From positions 14,888,623-14,952,622 of the forward strand of contig NC_088296.1 of assembly GCF_032854445.1 (NCBI RefSeq): a DNA stretch of 64,000 nucleotides, written 5' to 3'. Shown here one piece after another: positions 26,322 through 41,300 of this stretch (position 1 is the stretch's first letter; each line of letters opens with the position of its first letter). Origin of the DNA: Liolophura sinensis. Lineage: Eukaryota > Mollusca > Polyplacophora > Chitonida > Chitonidae. The notes beneath the pieces were generated by a model. The model made no database searches and was not told the DNA's origin. It was given only the letters and a program-made list of their open reading frames with translations. The position numbers were made by a program, and so were the translations under genes.

Positions 26322-29300
26322 GTAGGTCATTGCGGGCAGCTGTCATTTTTTAAATTTTTGTTTATACGGTGCACAATACATTTTTATCGGTAAAAGCGGT
26401 CTGTTTTGAGAGTTGAGGATAGTAGTTCCCGAAATAAACCAACGGATTTCATCAGAATATTTAGACATATTCCCTAATAAATATAGCTCGTGTTTTCGAA
26501 GGGGAGACGAAAAAGAATTTAAGTAATTCTAGACCAGTATAATGTAATAAAATCATTCCCCTTAAGCTATCGTGGTGGCGCACAAGTTACTACTATTTTA
26601 GAATGATTGACAAGAACAGTTAAAATATAACGGCATACAGAGCAGAACTAGAGCATCCACGACAGTGTGGTGGCTGGAATACGTCCTCTTGTCACTGTAC
26701 ATGTACCTCAGTCAGGGTTTTATTCTAACTTCATTGTGTAAATGCATAAATTGTAGCAATTTGCAAACCCCTTTGCACCATGGCTTAAGCAGAATTAAGT
26801 AAAAATGATGCCGTGAGAGACCGGATCCCACCAGCCTATCACCACATTGTGCTCTGATTTTACGTCGTAAGATGCAAGTCTTTCGTTAATTACGTATTGT
26901 TGCATACACTAGGATTAAATAATTGATTTATTTTAATAATTTACAACTGTGATCACTGTCATGTTTAAGCTAATTATGATTAAGCAACGGTACTAATGGT
27001 CGTACTTACAGCCGATCTACTATTTTAAGTATTTGCATGACCCGTTAAAGTGAACCCATACCTGATGTAAATTGGCAGGGGACGGGATTATGCCAGATAT
27101 GTGCAAGCTTTTGCCAGCTCTTACACTGCCTTCGTTGCTTTGTTTCTGTTCTGTACGATGTAGTTCTTTTATGTCCTGGGTATATGACCTTTCATTGGCC
27201 ACACATTCTCTCCTATGAATACCCGTAACAGTTTGTTTCACATAAAATATCGCGCATGAACAAGAAAAAAAATAAATACATAAATGACTGAAATTGCAAC
27301 AATCTACAGATTTTCCACAGTTCTCAGTCCCTAAGATTCCACGAGTTCCCCTATAAAAGCCAAAAGAAAAAGCCAAGTGCAAAACTGACCCTTTGGTGAA
27401 AATATGATCAGTCGAAAAGGTAAACTATTTTGAGCGTATGTTACAGTGTATAATTGGACCTTAATTGGCTGACTCGTTTTCTGTTGCAGACAGTAACTTA
27501 GACGGGGTTATTGAATGGGCTGATTTTGAACTAGCCTTACAAGTGAGTATGTCCCCTGTCCCCTATAATTATGTTCACTTTTTGTAGTTTTGATGTGGCC
27601 CTTCTCATCTAATAGGAATTCGCAAAAACTCATCCAAAGGTACGTTCCTTTTTGTTATCATAGTTGTGAAAGCGAAACAAGTGTTATTAAACTGGATCTG
27701 TCACTTCGTCTCTTCGTTTGTGAGCTTTACATTCTTCTGATGACCGCTTCAAACAATGTCCCATGTCTGTTAGCAGCAAAGACAATACACAGTGTACAGT
27801 TTTAGTTATCTAAAAAGAGAAGAGAAATGGAACCAGAATTAAAAGACCACGGTCATCGTCTTCCGGCGTGTTTGTTAAGTCAAAAGATAAACTTTTAATC
27901 TGGCAGTTGTTCCATGTACGAGGTCTTGAGGTGTCACACGTGCCCCAACCTCATATAGCTAAGAGGTTAAACAGGGTATGCATCCAGTCAGCGGTAACAG
28001 TTCCGTTCCCGGTTTATAGAAATAACTGGCGCCTAATTGGTTAGACTTGTTAACATAGTGGCGCTATCAATGTTCTCAACATGCATACATTTGCTTTTTT
28101 CAAGTACGGACATAGGGCGGTGCAACATGACAAAACAAAAAATGTGTACCTTCTAAATTCGAAGCGAGATGCTTTAGAGATTCATACATGCGTATATCCA
28201 TTTGGCATCGTGTTGTCTTTTCTTTTAACATTTAGTATCCCAATTAACTTTACTGAACCTCAGATAAGTTTGAAAACCAGGTAGATATTTCCATGTGTTA
28301 CATATTTGATAAATTCCTTGACTGGAAGGGCGGAGAATTCATTCCGCAGCTTCTCAGGTCAAGCTTGAACAAATCGTGATTTTTTTCGACACAGAATTTG
28401 GAGTTCCCGTGCTCCCAAAACACTCAAGAAAACATACTCTTGCTAGTTGACTTTTGTTTCCACCGTGAACTTTTTGTTAGAGACTATCATTTTGCCCATG
28501 TTCCAGCCCTTTCTCAGAAACTAATGCAGACCTATACATGTATGCAAAAACCAATACTATGCCGAGCTTCTGACTGCGAACTCAGTCAGTCCGTTGCCTT
28601 TTTCTATGTTGTTCACGGTAGAATCAAAATCTCGATGTTAACCATTGCTGAGAAATCTTCAGCGTCGTTACGTTATCGTATTGTGTTTATTTTCAGTATT
28701 GACATTTAATCGATACCAACCGCGCATAACAACATCGCACATATCGACTGGTGAGGCCGAAAGACTAATTAAATTCAGATAAACTGTATTTGATAGCATA
28801 AGAATGAGGGAGTCAACTGACTCTCGATCAACATCGGTGCCTTCTCTCTGCACCAGCTGCTTTACGATGATGTCGTTGTTGGTAACTGCTGGATGGCTCG
28901 TCATTAGGAATCAGCACTTATATCCACCAGGCTGAGCATCTCAAGTCTAGCATTACTCCACCCACAAGATTACATACAGTCAGATGTCCTGAGGCGTGTT
29001 GTGATACGCTGGTGCATTCAATGTATCATGCACGGCGAGCGTACTTCTTCCCTTGCAATGCTTCCGTGTAATTGTTTCTTTAAATGTGGTGACCACGCAG
29101 CATTTTGAATAAATCTATACCAGCGACATGCATTTACTATACTGCAGTTTATTTGCTCAGTTCTATTTAAGCCATGATGCCAGAGGGTGTATCTGTTAAA
29201 ACGTTTTCAGCATAATTTATTTGATTTTTTTGATTGATGTGTTACGCCGTACTCAAGAATGTTTCACTTATACGACAGTGGCCAGCATTATGGTGGGAGA

Positions 29301-32300
29301 AAACCGGGCAGAGCCCGGGGAAAACCCACGACCATCCGCAGGTTGCTGACAGACCTTCCCACGTGTTTTCGGCATTAGCATGGGCAGTTAGAATAATACA
29401 GCCTCAGCGGAAGCAAATTAACAAGAAGCACAATTTCACAAGTTACGTTTGACAATTTTTAAGATATCATTCTGTCGTCTGGTTTTTCTCTCTATGCTTT
29501 TGTATTTTATATTGTATTGATATACTATTAGGTTTGACCTAGATTTATTAATAGAGCACACTTTTTTTCTAGCAATCTATTTTTGCTGTTTCTGTTGTTG
29601 TTGTAAAATTCGAAATAACTAATTTTAACAGTACATATATTATCATATATTTTTCAGCTTTTTGACGTAAACTGAGATGGTTCGTTCCACCGAATCTTTT
29701 GATTTCAATACAACGGAGTCATTTAATTCTTTATTTATTCTAAATTAACCTGTGCAATGTATTCAACCGTTCGGAAGAGGCGAGCTAAGTTCATTTCTAA
29801 ACACGCTTCGGGACCGGTAGATCCAGGATCAATCCTTGGTCGAGTCACACCTAAGACTTTAAAAGAGGAAGTTGTAACTTCATCGTTTGGCGTTCAGCAT
29901 GAAGGGGATAGTGCAACGACTGGTTGACCCGTATCAGTATAATGGCTCGGGCGGGGCGGCTTACTTGCCTTCGGTAAGTCGTCTCAGTGATGCAGCACTA
30001 AATAAAAGAGCGGTGGAAATCCGTCCTGCAACAAGGAGGCACATTACACGTGCATGCACCCTAATGATTCCTTCGTCGTCATATGACTGAAAAATTGTTG
30101 AGTACGACGTTAAACCCCAAGCACTCACTCACTCACTCATTTCTAAACAAGTTGGAAACATTGGTTGGAATAACCCGTCGCTGTTTAAAAGTTCTCCTGT
30201 CACCTGATCTTTTGAAGATGATTTGGCGTAACCGAGTTCTTTCTGTAATATGTGTACAAACTAAAACTTCCAAATACAAATATGGAAGTTTAAAAATATA
30301 TAGTTTATACTGCGACATTGTGAAGTTTTGTTTTAAGTGGGTTGAAAAGTTCTAAGTCTGAATTGCAGAGAATAAGCCGTGGCGTGGCAGTATTACATGT
30401 ATACATGCTCGCACGAGTTACGTAACGTTCCTTTATGGGTAATGAAAAGGCATGTTCGGATATTCTATCATATATTTCTACCGCGTTTTAGTCAAATTTG
30501 TATGTTTTCTCGCGATTTACGTCTCCCTGCACATGACTCTAACTTGGTGATGTCTCAAAGGGGTGTTTTTGTAGCATTCTTAGTGCAAGGTACTGTAGTT
30601 TCAATAATGCCTCACTGGAACGTCATGTCGAAGTGACCCGACATAGCGCCTCACCCAGTCAGCCAACCAGAATTTGCCATTTATTCTATTCCTGAGCATC
30701 AGGTAATGAAATGCCAATATTCCTATCGTGAAGGCCTCAAGCATGTTACAACTAGGTGAAAACTACAGCATCTCCCTCGTTATAAAAAACCCACATGACA
30801 AATGTGACATATAAATATACAATTTACAACTACAGTGCAACTACAAACTGTATCTATGTGTTAACACTCAAACGGGAACCTGGCTTGTGTTTCTTGATCA
30901 TGGCCTTGCACATCCTCTTTGTGAATTCATGACCATGTATTAAATCCACGGTTTTAGCAGCAAAAGGCAACAGCAAATCGAAACAAACGCGTCGGAGCAT
31001 ACAGTCTTTGGTCTTTCACTAATGGCACTTCAGCTAAGCAAACCACCGCTGTAAGACAGAGACAAGCAAAGGGCTGAGTGTTGAATACACGGCTTTGTGC
31101 TCGTTAATCAGGGGCTGAATGACTGGGGTCAACAAACTGATTAGAACAAAAATAGGTATTTGGGAAGAGGGTGAAAACAGACGTAAGTGGTCTTCAACAC
31201 CATTTCTGACGTGCTAAGTAACTCTGTAAACTAACATCTAATAAGGAATTCTTACGTGGTCACGTGGTTATTGAAATAACTTGCGCTTGTTTTGAACTTT
31301 GAACTTTGAACTCTCGATTACAACATCACATAAATTAAAAAAAAAATCCGTTACCTCATTGATTCATCGGGGCCTATATACATTTTCCTAGCCTTGCCTT
31401 TTCTTTTAACCTAACATATCTCTTTTTTTGTTGACATCAGATCAGTTAGGGTTAGTTTTTGTTGTCTACCTGCTGTCAAGTTCACTGACATTATGCTGCA
31501 ATTTGCCCAAACACAGAACGGAGAAAGTTTAGCTGAACATTCCGTACACCATTGATTTCGAGGATGAAAAACTGGCTTCCTCCATCCCTTCCACGACTAA
31601 GGCCTCCATTTCTTAACCCAATATTCGGTTTTTTTCCCTCCCATCCCCTAAACTGCGCTCGGAGTTAATTGCAGTGCCCATCCAGTGTCGCATATACCAA
31701 ACGTTTTGCGCATCGGCGCTATGAAATCTATTTTAGAGTACGACATGTGCCCAGTGATAATTTGGTCTCTACGGTCGTCTGCTAAGGAAGTGGATTCGTT
31801 CCCGCCTGGATAGAGCCGCTGAACATGGTAGCACGCTCGATGCTTTAGAGCCGTATTTGTGGCAGCTCATTAACTTGAGAGCTTTATGCCTGTGGCCGGA
31901 CAGTATAGCTGTCAGACGTGTCGGAGAATTGTCATCGGTGGCCAGCGATGACTGCTTTGGCCCTAAGATCAGCCCGTTTTCTCGGACGTTAATAACCCGG
32001 TGCTTGGCCTTAGAACCCCTGTTCTATTTGCTAATCACTCCGCCCACCGTCACGCCGTTAATTGGAGGTTTAAAACAGCGTTTCCTTAATAAAACAGACC
32101 ACACGTGATTCCCTTGTCTACATTAGCTTAACGCCCACAAGCCGTTATGGGTAAACGCCATTACTTCTGTAAAGCTCCTCGGAAGCCAGCAAGAGAAAAC
32201 ACCGACAAAACCATTTCCTTCAACCTTACAACACTGTGGGAAATGACCTCTTCTACGACAGCTTAAACGTTGTGAAGCCGCGTCTTGGATAAACATATAA

Positions 32301-35300
32301 TTAGCGTGAATTCAGCAGCGTACGGATCTGAGAATAACGAGGAAGTAATGGTACCCATGTAAATGAAATGGATATGTTAGATTTCGGTTAGAATGGACAT
32401 TCCATGTGATGTCAAGTGCATTCCATTTGATGTCAAGTACATTCCGGATGATGTCAAGTAAATTCCATGTAACATCACTGCATTTTTCCCCTGATTTTGC
32501 TTAAACCATAATGCTATGTGGCCTGTGATTTGCAACTGTTCAAACATTTACATGAAACCTTGGAATAATACCATAACTGAGTTAAATTGACAACAGGCCT
32601 TATTTCACCGATTACCGGTTCGTGTGACCATTTCCCAAGTATATATCTTCGCTGTTTTACTCTCCATTCTGTGAGTCTTTTATTTTATTTTCCATGTTAA
32701 GTTTATAAGCCATGAATACATGCACAAACACTCGCCGTGTCAACTGGCTCACGTTATCCTTCCCAATGCACAGGGACTGGTTCGTTGTTTTCGAACCTGT
32801 GTACATGTACTTTGCATTTATTTATTTATTTATTTGATTGGTGTTTTACGCCTTACTCAAGAATATTTCACTTATACCATGGCGGCCAGCATTATGGTGG
32901 GAAGAAACAGGGCATAGCCCGGGGGAAGCCCACGACCATCCGCAGGTTGCTGGTAGACCTTCTCACGTACGGCCGGGGAGGAAGCTAGCACTAGCTGGAC
33001 TTGAACTCACAGCGACCGCATTGGTGAGAAGCTCCTGGGTCATTACGCTGCGCTAGCGCGATATCCAACCGAGCCACGGAGGACTCCATCGTGCGTTTTT
33101 AATTTCCTTCTTCCAAAAAGTTCTCGTCACGATATGGCTGTAATACTAATAGTGTTATGGTAAACATACATCATCCCTTCACCCATTCTGATAGTTTGGA
33201 CAAAGAAAAAAAGTAAAACGTAAAAGCCTAATTTCTGTAGCTCAGGCTTCTGACGGCTACAAGAAACAAATGAGGTTTGATTTTGGCTAGAATATATCAT
33301 ACTAAACACTTGAAACATTACAGCAGACAGATGTCCTTCTAAAGCCATATTTCTCAGTGTAAACCTCATTTGCCCATGCCTCTGTTCACAGGTGCTTTGG
33401 CATGAGATTTTGATAATTCAGCGCTCCTATTTACCTGTTTGGTAATGGAGCAAAAACGGTGGGTATTTGGAAGTTTTGAGGTCGAACTCTTTCATCACTA
33501 ACGGTACAGAAAGCCATACTGTATCATGTAACTTGTCAAAATGTTGCCTCCTGCATCGTCCGTCAGCTAAGAATAGCTTTTTGTGAAGTTGTTTTCAGAC
33601 GACCATATTAAAGTAAAGATAATTTAAGAAATGGTTGTCTAAAATGCCTGACAGGTCACTTGGTAAAGTATGATATTTTCACCTTCAAGAAAAGGGAATT
33701 AGAGGCAGAAACTCCCGAATAGGGATTTTCAGGGGTAATGGGGATATTAGAGCGCAAAGTCTGCAAATGACAATTGAAATTTTACCTTTGTTAAATGTGT
33801 ATTGTGTTTTCGGTTTTGTGTACGTTACGGCGGAACACGTACTTCTCTTGGTTTTGATTATACAAATGAATTAAACTCCAAAAATGCCTCGGCACTGTTT
33901 TTCATAGTTAGGCCTAATAATCGTTAACTCAAACAAATTAAGATAATTGTCAAACATGTATGTATTACACGATCGTTTATTTCTTTATTTATTTTTTTCT
34001 GTATTTATTTATTTGATTGATTAGTTCGTTTTAACACTATTCTAAAACTGATTCTGTTGTACAACGGACGGTAGGAGTATAGGTTAATGTTTCCGTTGTA
34101 CAACGGACGGTAGGAGTGTAGGTTAATGTTTCCGTTGTACAACGGACGGTAGGAGTATAGGTTAATGTTTCCCTTGTACAACGGACGATAGGAGTGTAGG
34201 TTAATGATTCCGCTGTACAAGGGGCGGTAGGACTATAGGTTAATGAAATTAAACACGTGCCAAATCTCCTGACGTAAACCCGCAGCGAAACTTTGAGGAG
34301 CTGAGCAAAACCTCCAGGGCCATTTGTAATTGGAAGTGTTCTAAGTTGAAAGTGTTATTAATTGAAACGCCATAAGTCTTTTTCAAAGGCAGTCTGAAAT
34401 GAAACTAATCTAATAACACATGACGTATTCACTGATTGTATCATTCAGACAAAAAAACATTTGATCGATATATTTTATTTATGTGGCTCAACCAACATTC
34501 CCAATGGAACAACTCACACTATTTAGAGTTAAAAGTATTTTTTGCCAAAAACGTTGTGTTTACTAAATACGGCAAATACTAATAAAGCATATGAAATATG
34601 AGTAAATACGAAAGTGAACAAGGCGGTTAAATCATCTTTCTTCGAATTAGTTTAATCCTATTTTTCTCACATCCTACGTACACCAGTTTGTTCTTGTCTT
34701 TTGTTGTTTTACCTGTTGCATGGTGTTGTTAGGGATGGGTATATTGTTGATCTTGTTGGTGGGACGTAGTTTTGAAATGCACATGCTTCACACCGTACAT
34801 CCGCCATATGTTCTTGTCTTGACAACTTAATTCTATTAATTTTGATACAAATCAGTTCATTAATAATCACTGAGGCCATCTTTTTGGTATTTCTATTGAA
34901 TTTTCCGACCACTCACTGATTAATATTTAATCATCGACATAAACTAATCGATTAATGAATTAAGCAACCAGCCTGTTAATCAATCTGACAAAATGCGTCG
35001 ATTTCCTCAAACGGTCTCGCCACGCTGTCAGTGACAGTACACAGTGTTCTTTAAGGATTCATTCGTGTTCCCGCCATGCAGGCAGAGTGTTTTCCTACAG
35101 CTAATAACCAAGGGTATAATCCCAGCAAATTCCAATTCTCTCCTTCTATAAATAAATCGGCATGTTAGGCGTGATGAACTGTAAAAGCTCATCAAATCAC
35201 GTGAATTCCCGTGTTTTTCTCTCCTCGACAAAGCCTCTGTATTTTTTTCTAGCATTCCCTTCCGTCCAGACGTTAATTTCCTGCATAAACCGAATACGAC

Positions 35301-38300
35301 ACGGTGGCTGTGTTGCTATGGCAACAAGGTAACCATTTCAACTGGCGCGTTGACAACTGTCGTCTGTTTTCTCCAATCTCCATCAACCGTAGCTCATTGT
35401 GACATTCTCTACCGACAATGCTGCACTTAATTCGTCATTTTTTCAATTGGTAATATCTATAATGGCTGCTGCCTACCCCTATCTGATGAACAATGCCCAG
35501 AGCTGATTTAGATCAACTGATAAAAGCAACAGCATGACCAAATCACGCGACGATGTGTAGCTCTGTTATCAATCCCCCACCACACTCATTGGGGTCAGGC
35601 CTTTCAGCGAGAACACAGTAGATGTGCGTGTTGATCTTTATGTAGGCACTTCGTGAAAATACCTTGGGTGTGGCGTTAAACACTGATCAGTTAAATAAAC
35701 AAAGGGACACGTCTTCTGTTTACTCTAGAGTTCTCGCTATGCTATTCTAATTGTCACATATAAAAATCAGTCTCTGCAGAGGAAGATTTCATCTTTAGGA
35801 AACCTGTCTTCCCACAAAGAAAAATAATGCCTAAAATTGATTCAAGAGCTTAAGAAAAAAAATCTTCCTGGAGAAAAAAAAACTAAGGATACTCTTATAT
35901 TCAAATAAATGGACAAATTGCAATTTATTTTCAATTTACAAAAATAAAACACTTCAGCACAACAGCCAACGCTAGTCTAAACCTGTGTCTCTTCCCAGTG
36001 ATTATACTGGCTTCGCCATAATTAATCTTCTTTGATGATATTTTTTTTATAAAAATCTGCGTTCGTAAATGGATTTTTTTTTTATATCAAGGAAATGTAA
36101 AGCACAACATTTCTTTCTGCTTTGTGAATGGTTGTCCTAAGGAAAAACCACATCACCGAGCCGGCTAATTCTCTTGCTGCCATTTTAATTATAAAACATA
36201 GATATTTATGGACTTACAAATTTCTGCATTGGGTCACAATTTAAGACTTTAAAAATAGGACTTGTTTGTGCCTTGCTTGGCGCAGGACACTGTGAGGTGA
36301 GAGCAAGGAAACCAGACTGGTTAGCCTGGTGTCAGTATATTGTGACTCAGTGGGGCCAAAGACATGTATGGTGCTTTAGGCAACACGGGCACCGTGAGCA
36401 CAGTTGGTAAAGCGTCCGCTTTGAGGGGCAGTAGATTCCTCGCTTTTGCGTCTAGCATAAAGGGATGGTGCACCGACAGGTTCATCACATATCAGTATAA
36501 AGGCTCCGATGGTGCGGGTGACTTGCCTTCGGTAAATCGTCTCAGTGAAGCAGCACGATAAAAGAGCGGCGGAAGTCCGTCCTGCAACAAGGAAGCATAT
36601 TACATGCACTCTGAGGACTTCGTCGTCATATGGCTGAAAAATTGTTAAGTATGTCGTTCAACCCTAGGTACTCACTCATTCTTTAGCATTATACTTCAGC
36701 AGCAGCAACACTCTAACAGCATGGACTCGTCCCGCCACAAAAAGACACAGTACATATGACGAGAGTGTGGCAGTTGGCATACGATCAGATGTTTTACCCC
36801 GTTGTCTGAGTTAAGACTTTATTCTAACTGACCATCTCTCTGCTTAACATGTGGTAACATACACCCTTCTAGCACAATGGTTTAAGTAGTTTTGAGTAAA
36901 ATATGCCATGCTACGCATAGTTTTCAGTTATTTTTTACTTTATGTTTTACCTTTCTTTTACTTTAAATAAAGGTTTTTTTTTTTGGTTTTTTTTTTTTGA
37001 AAAACACCCTGACGCTGGAGACAAGAGAGCGCCGAATTTGAACCTGGTACATACAGGTGATTCGCCCGTGTGCAAACGATGTGAGCACCGTTTCAATAGA
37101 TAAAAAAAAACAATAATATAACCATAGTTATTTCGGAAGATGAATGGAAGAGTTAAATGGCCGCAGCCATCTTTTTTTCTCGATGGGTGTTGTAACTGTA
37201 CAAATCAACATTTAATCTGTAATTCGTGCGAAGCCATGATGTACGCCATGTTAGAGAAACCGGAAACACGATGTCGAGTCACTACTTGGCACACGCTCAC
37301 CTGCTAAAGGCAAAGCTGCTTTCGGAATACGTCGTTCTTGGGCTTTACAGCGAATATGCTTACTTATATCTGCGATATATTGTTTATGTAACATCACAAA
37401 AATAAAAAAGTATGCTTTCAAAACATTATGCGGAACGCTTTAGTGATGTATATCTACATTTGGTCTAATGCTGTCATTGTCTTTCAAATGAAAGAGACAG
37501 TTTGTCTGTTTGTCTGCCCATCCATCCGTCCGTCCGTCCGTCTGGTTGGCTTGTTGTCTGTCTGATCATCTGCCTGTCTGCCTTGCCTCTTCACGCCTTG
37601 AAAACAGCACAATAACTGCTCCGAATGTCTTCATTTGAACACAATAAGGTTCCCGGATTTACTGTTTGATCCTTGACACTAAGTTCGAAAACCAGCTTGA
37701 TCCATGCCTACGTTTTATAATATAAGCCATTTTCTCCATTTAATAAAGTTTAGTGTGCATTTACACACTGAAATCAGCCTTATCCATGCAAAATATTTTT
37801 CTTATTATTTACCTATTTCTTTCCCTGAAATCCGTGCAATCACTGCTTCCAAATATCTTTGATTGTGGCGATGCAATGTGCGTACTTTCAAAAACCAGTT
37901 TGATTCATGTGTTTAGATTTTGCATAATTAGCATGCGGTATGCATGCGCTTTCTGTTAAACAGATTGTCATATCTCAAACAGATCAACAAATCTAAATTG
38001 TTGCAAGTTTTTACTGGCATACATGTACATATACATATAGCAATGAGTATTGTATAAGTGTTTTAGGATCAGATGTTTTATCCTTGAGTTTTCAGACGTC
38101 ACATTAGGATCAGGTGTTTTTCCTGGGGTTTTCAGATATCACATTAGGTTTGTGTGGTTTATCCTTGGGTTTTCAGATGTCACATTAGGATCATCCGTTC
38201 CGAACGGCACACATCCCTGGTGTTGCAGAAATAATATCTACTGTCAAGTCTCATTTAAATATTTGATTTTTTTTATTTTGATTGGTGTTTTACGCCGTAC

Positions 38301-41300
38301 TCAACAATATTTCACTTATACGACGGCGGCCAGCATTGTGGTGGAAGGAAATAGGACAGAGACCGGGGGAAACGCACGACCATCCGCAGGTTGCTGTCAG
38401 ACCATCCCACGTACGGCCGGTGAGGAAGTCAGTGACCGCACTCATGTAAATACGACAGAATCTTGTTGATTTTACTCGGGATTTAATACACGTTTGATTC
38501 TTTTCAGTCTCCTTATATTCTTTAGAGAGTTGTAGTAAAGCGATCTGACAGCACATAAAATATATCCTCGGCACAATATGCCTATTTCTTTTCATTTTTT
38601 GTTGTTGTTGTTTTTTTTTTGTTTGCTGACGCTTAAAATTGCCCATGTATTTTTATTTATCAGAAAACCTGGTGGGTTTCGATGAGTATGTACATGTTTA
38701 AAACCAAGTGTCACGAAAACAAAATACCTTTATTTGTGAACACAAAACAGGAATTGACATATCAAAGTCATCCTTGTTTGAGCCCCAAATTCGGAAATAT
38801 TTACCATAAGACGCCAGGGCTATCTCAAAAGTGCTGTAATACTTATTTCCTTTCAAGAACTAAAGTTTTTGCTACTATAAGTTAATAAATTGCGTAAGGT
38901 TACATTTCCGGTGGCTGTCACTTCTCTAAATAGTTGATAATAACATATACTGAACTATTATAGTCCACTTCACAAAAACATTTTACTGGATAACGGTAAG
39001 TGCATGATATTTACAACGATCTCCATCTCAGTGAAGTTCATAATTCACCTGTGCAGAAGAGTTATAGAATACTCGCCCACTCTGGCGTGGAGAAAATATA
39101 AATCTCCACCTGGAGCTTATGAGCTGCCATCTTCATTTTATCAAGTCATACATTTCGCTTATAGTTTTGTTTTCTGTAATAATCCAGCAGGCAGAAATTA
39201 ACAATCCACAAGACTCGATAAATGGTGAATATTAATAAAAGATACTGTATCCAGTCAAACAGCGGCTTCCCTAATGCTGGAGAGGAAAGACGAACCAACC
39301 ACAACTACGCATTCACGGTCGATTGCAGACGAAATCTGAGACTACAAACACTGGAAATCCGTCACGCAACAATAAGGCACATTAAACCCTAAGCGGTCAC
39401 TCACTCACTCACTCAATTCCCACCGAGGGCAGTGAATATCAGGGAATATGATGATTTATGCCATCTCATAGTCCATGTCTTAGGCTTTAGTGGAAACAAA
39501 AGACTGACGTCTTACTTGTGGGCGTTTGTGGAGTGTAAACGTTGTTATTTGAGGAACAGTTGTTTTGCACCAATATGCCTTGCAAATCTGCTTACTACAT
39601 TTAAATAGGACAATTTGACTATAGCTTACTAAACTGGGTGGTTTCCACCAAGTATTTTTTGCCCTTTCTCCCGTTAAAACTGACCGTCGTTAAAGCTGGC
39701 CGCTATTGAATATCATATATGATATATATCATATTCATATATGAATGTGGCGTTTAACAACAATCATGTTACTTTCTCTTTCCATTATAGAAAATCTGTG
39801 GTATTCACAAGTGGGAGGTTGGGAGCGAAAAGCACAGGAACGCTAAGGCTACATTCGAAGTGATCTGGGAAGGATTGAGAAAGTTTGCGGATGAGAACCA
39901 AGATGACAAAGTCACGCAAGAGGAGTGGCTGAAAATGTGGACGGAATGCGTCAGGGCCGCAGAAAATGGAACAGACCTACCTGATTGGCAGAAAAGATAC
40001 ATGAACTTTATGTTTGACGTCATTGATACTTCAGGTAATATATACATATTTTTTTTCAGTTAGATTTTAGTTTTGTTAGCTTTTGTATTTTTAAGATGAG
40101 AGAGGGCTATGATTGATGTGATGGGATTTTATGCCTTACTCAATCATATTTCACGTATATGACGCCTTACTCAATCATATCTCACGTATATGACGCCGAC
40201 CAGCATTATGATAAGAGGAAGCCGGGCAGAGCCCGGGGGAAACACATAACCATCCTCAAGTTCCGGGCAGGTCCACATATAGGAAAAAAACAGTTTTGAT
40301 TTGCAAGGGGAGTAGGGGTAGCCTTGAAAATGGATGATGAGAACTAAAATTGATACGCACGATCGTACAGACGATTGTTGTTATATTTCGCCATTTGTTG
40401 CATTCACAGGTGATGACCTTATTGACGTAAAGGAATACACCACTGTGTTCACCTCTTACGGTGCCTCCAAGTCCAACTGCGAAGCAGCCTTTGAAAAATT
40501 CTCAGACGTAAGTAACAAATCCGAATGTAAAATTCACAAGGAAGTGACACATTTTCAGGCGTAAGTAACAAATCCGAATGTAAAATTCACAAGAAAGTGA
40601 CACATTTCCAGACGTAAGTAACAAATGCGAATGTAAACTTTACAAGGAAGTGACACATTTTCAGACGTAAGTAACAAATCCGAATGTAAAATTCACAAAG
40701 AAGTGACACATTTTCAGACGTAAGTAACAAATCCGAATGTAAAATTCACAAAGAAGTGACACATTTTCAGACGTAAGTAACAAATCCGAATGTAAAATTC
40801 ACAAGGAAGTGACACTTTTCCAACGTAAATAACAAATCAGGGCCCAGTTTCACAAAGAAGCGTACGGCAATTTTTTATCTTACATTTGTCTTACGATAGT
40901 TTGTACTTCGCTGTTAACGTTGTCCTATATGTGTGATCTATGACAAGTACGGCATTTCTGTGAAAGTGGCACCTAAACCTAAAGTTCCCAAAAAGTGGAA
41001 AATTGTCAGACGTCATTAGCAATGTGAATTATTTTCTCATTAATTTTTCAGATAATGGTCATAGAATATAGTTTGCAAGTAAATGCATATATTTACCGAA
41101 GCATTTGTGAATTATGAAGTATTCATTCGCAAGGATTTTATTATCTCGCAATAAGCAGCAAAGAGTCAGCGGATTGACATGTGAATCGAGTTAACAGCCT
41201 TTAATAATACTGAGGCAGTATTCTTCACTCCATTGGAGATCTTTGTCTTACCAAAGTTTCTAAAGTACATGTATGTTAACTAAAGTAATTAGTACCGTTG

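Noticed and set aside
29887-30090. 67-codon frame found identically at two loci (also 55554-55757, minus)
   Set aside because: It is the body of SINE-B, a non-coding RNA-derived element. The identity reflects recent transposition, and the frame starts at TTG.
34005-34220. Minus-strand peptide with a 13-residue repeat (NLYSYRPLYNGNI)
   Set aside because: It follows from the 39-bp tandem repeat length being a multiple of three. There is no start context, domain or splice signal supporting a gene.
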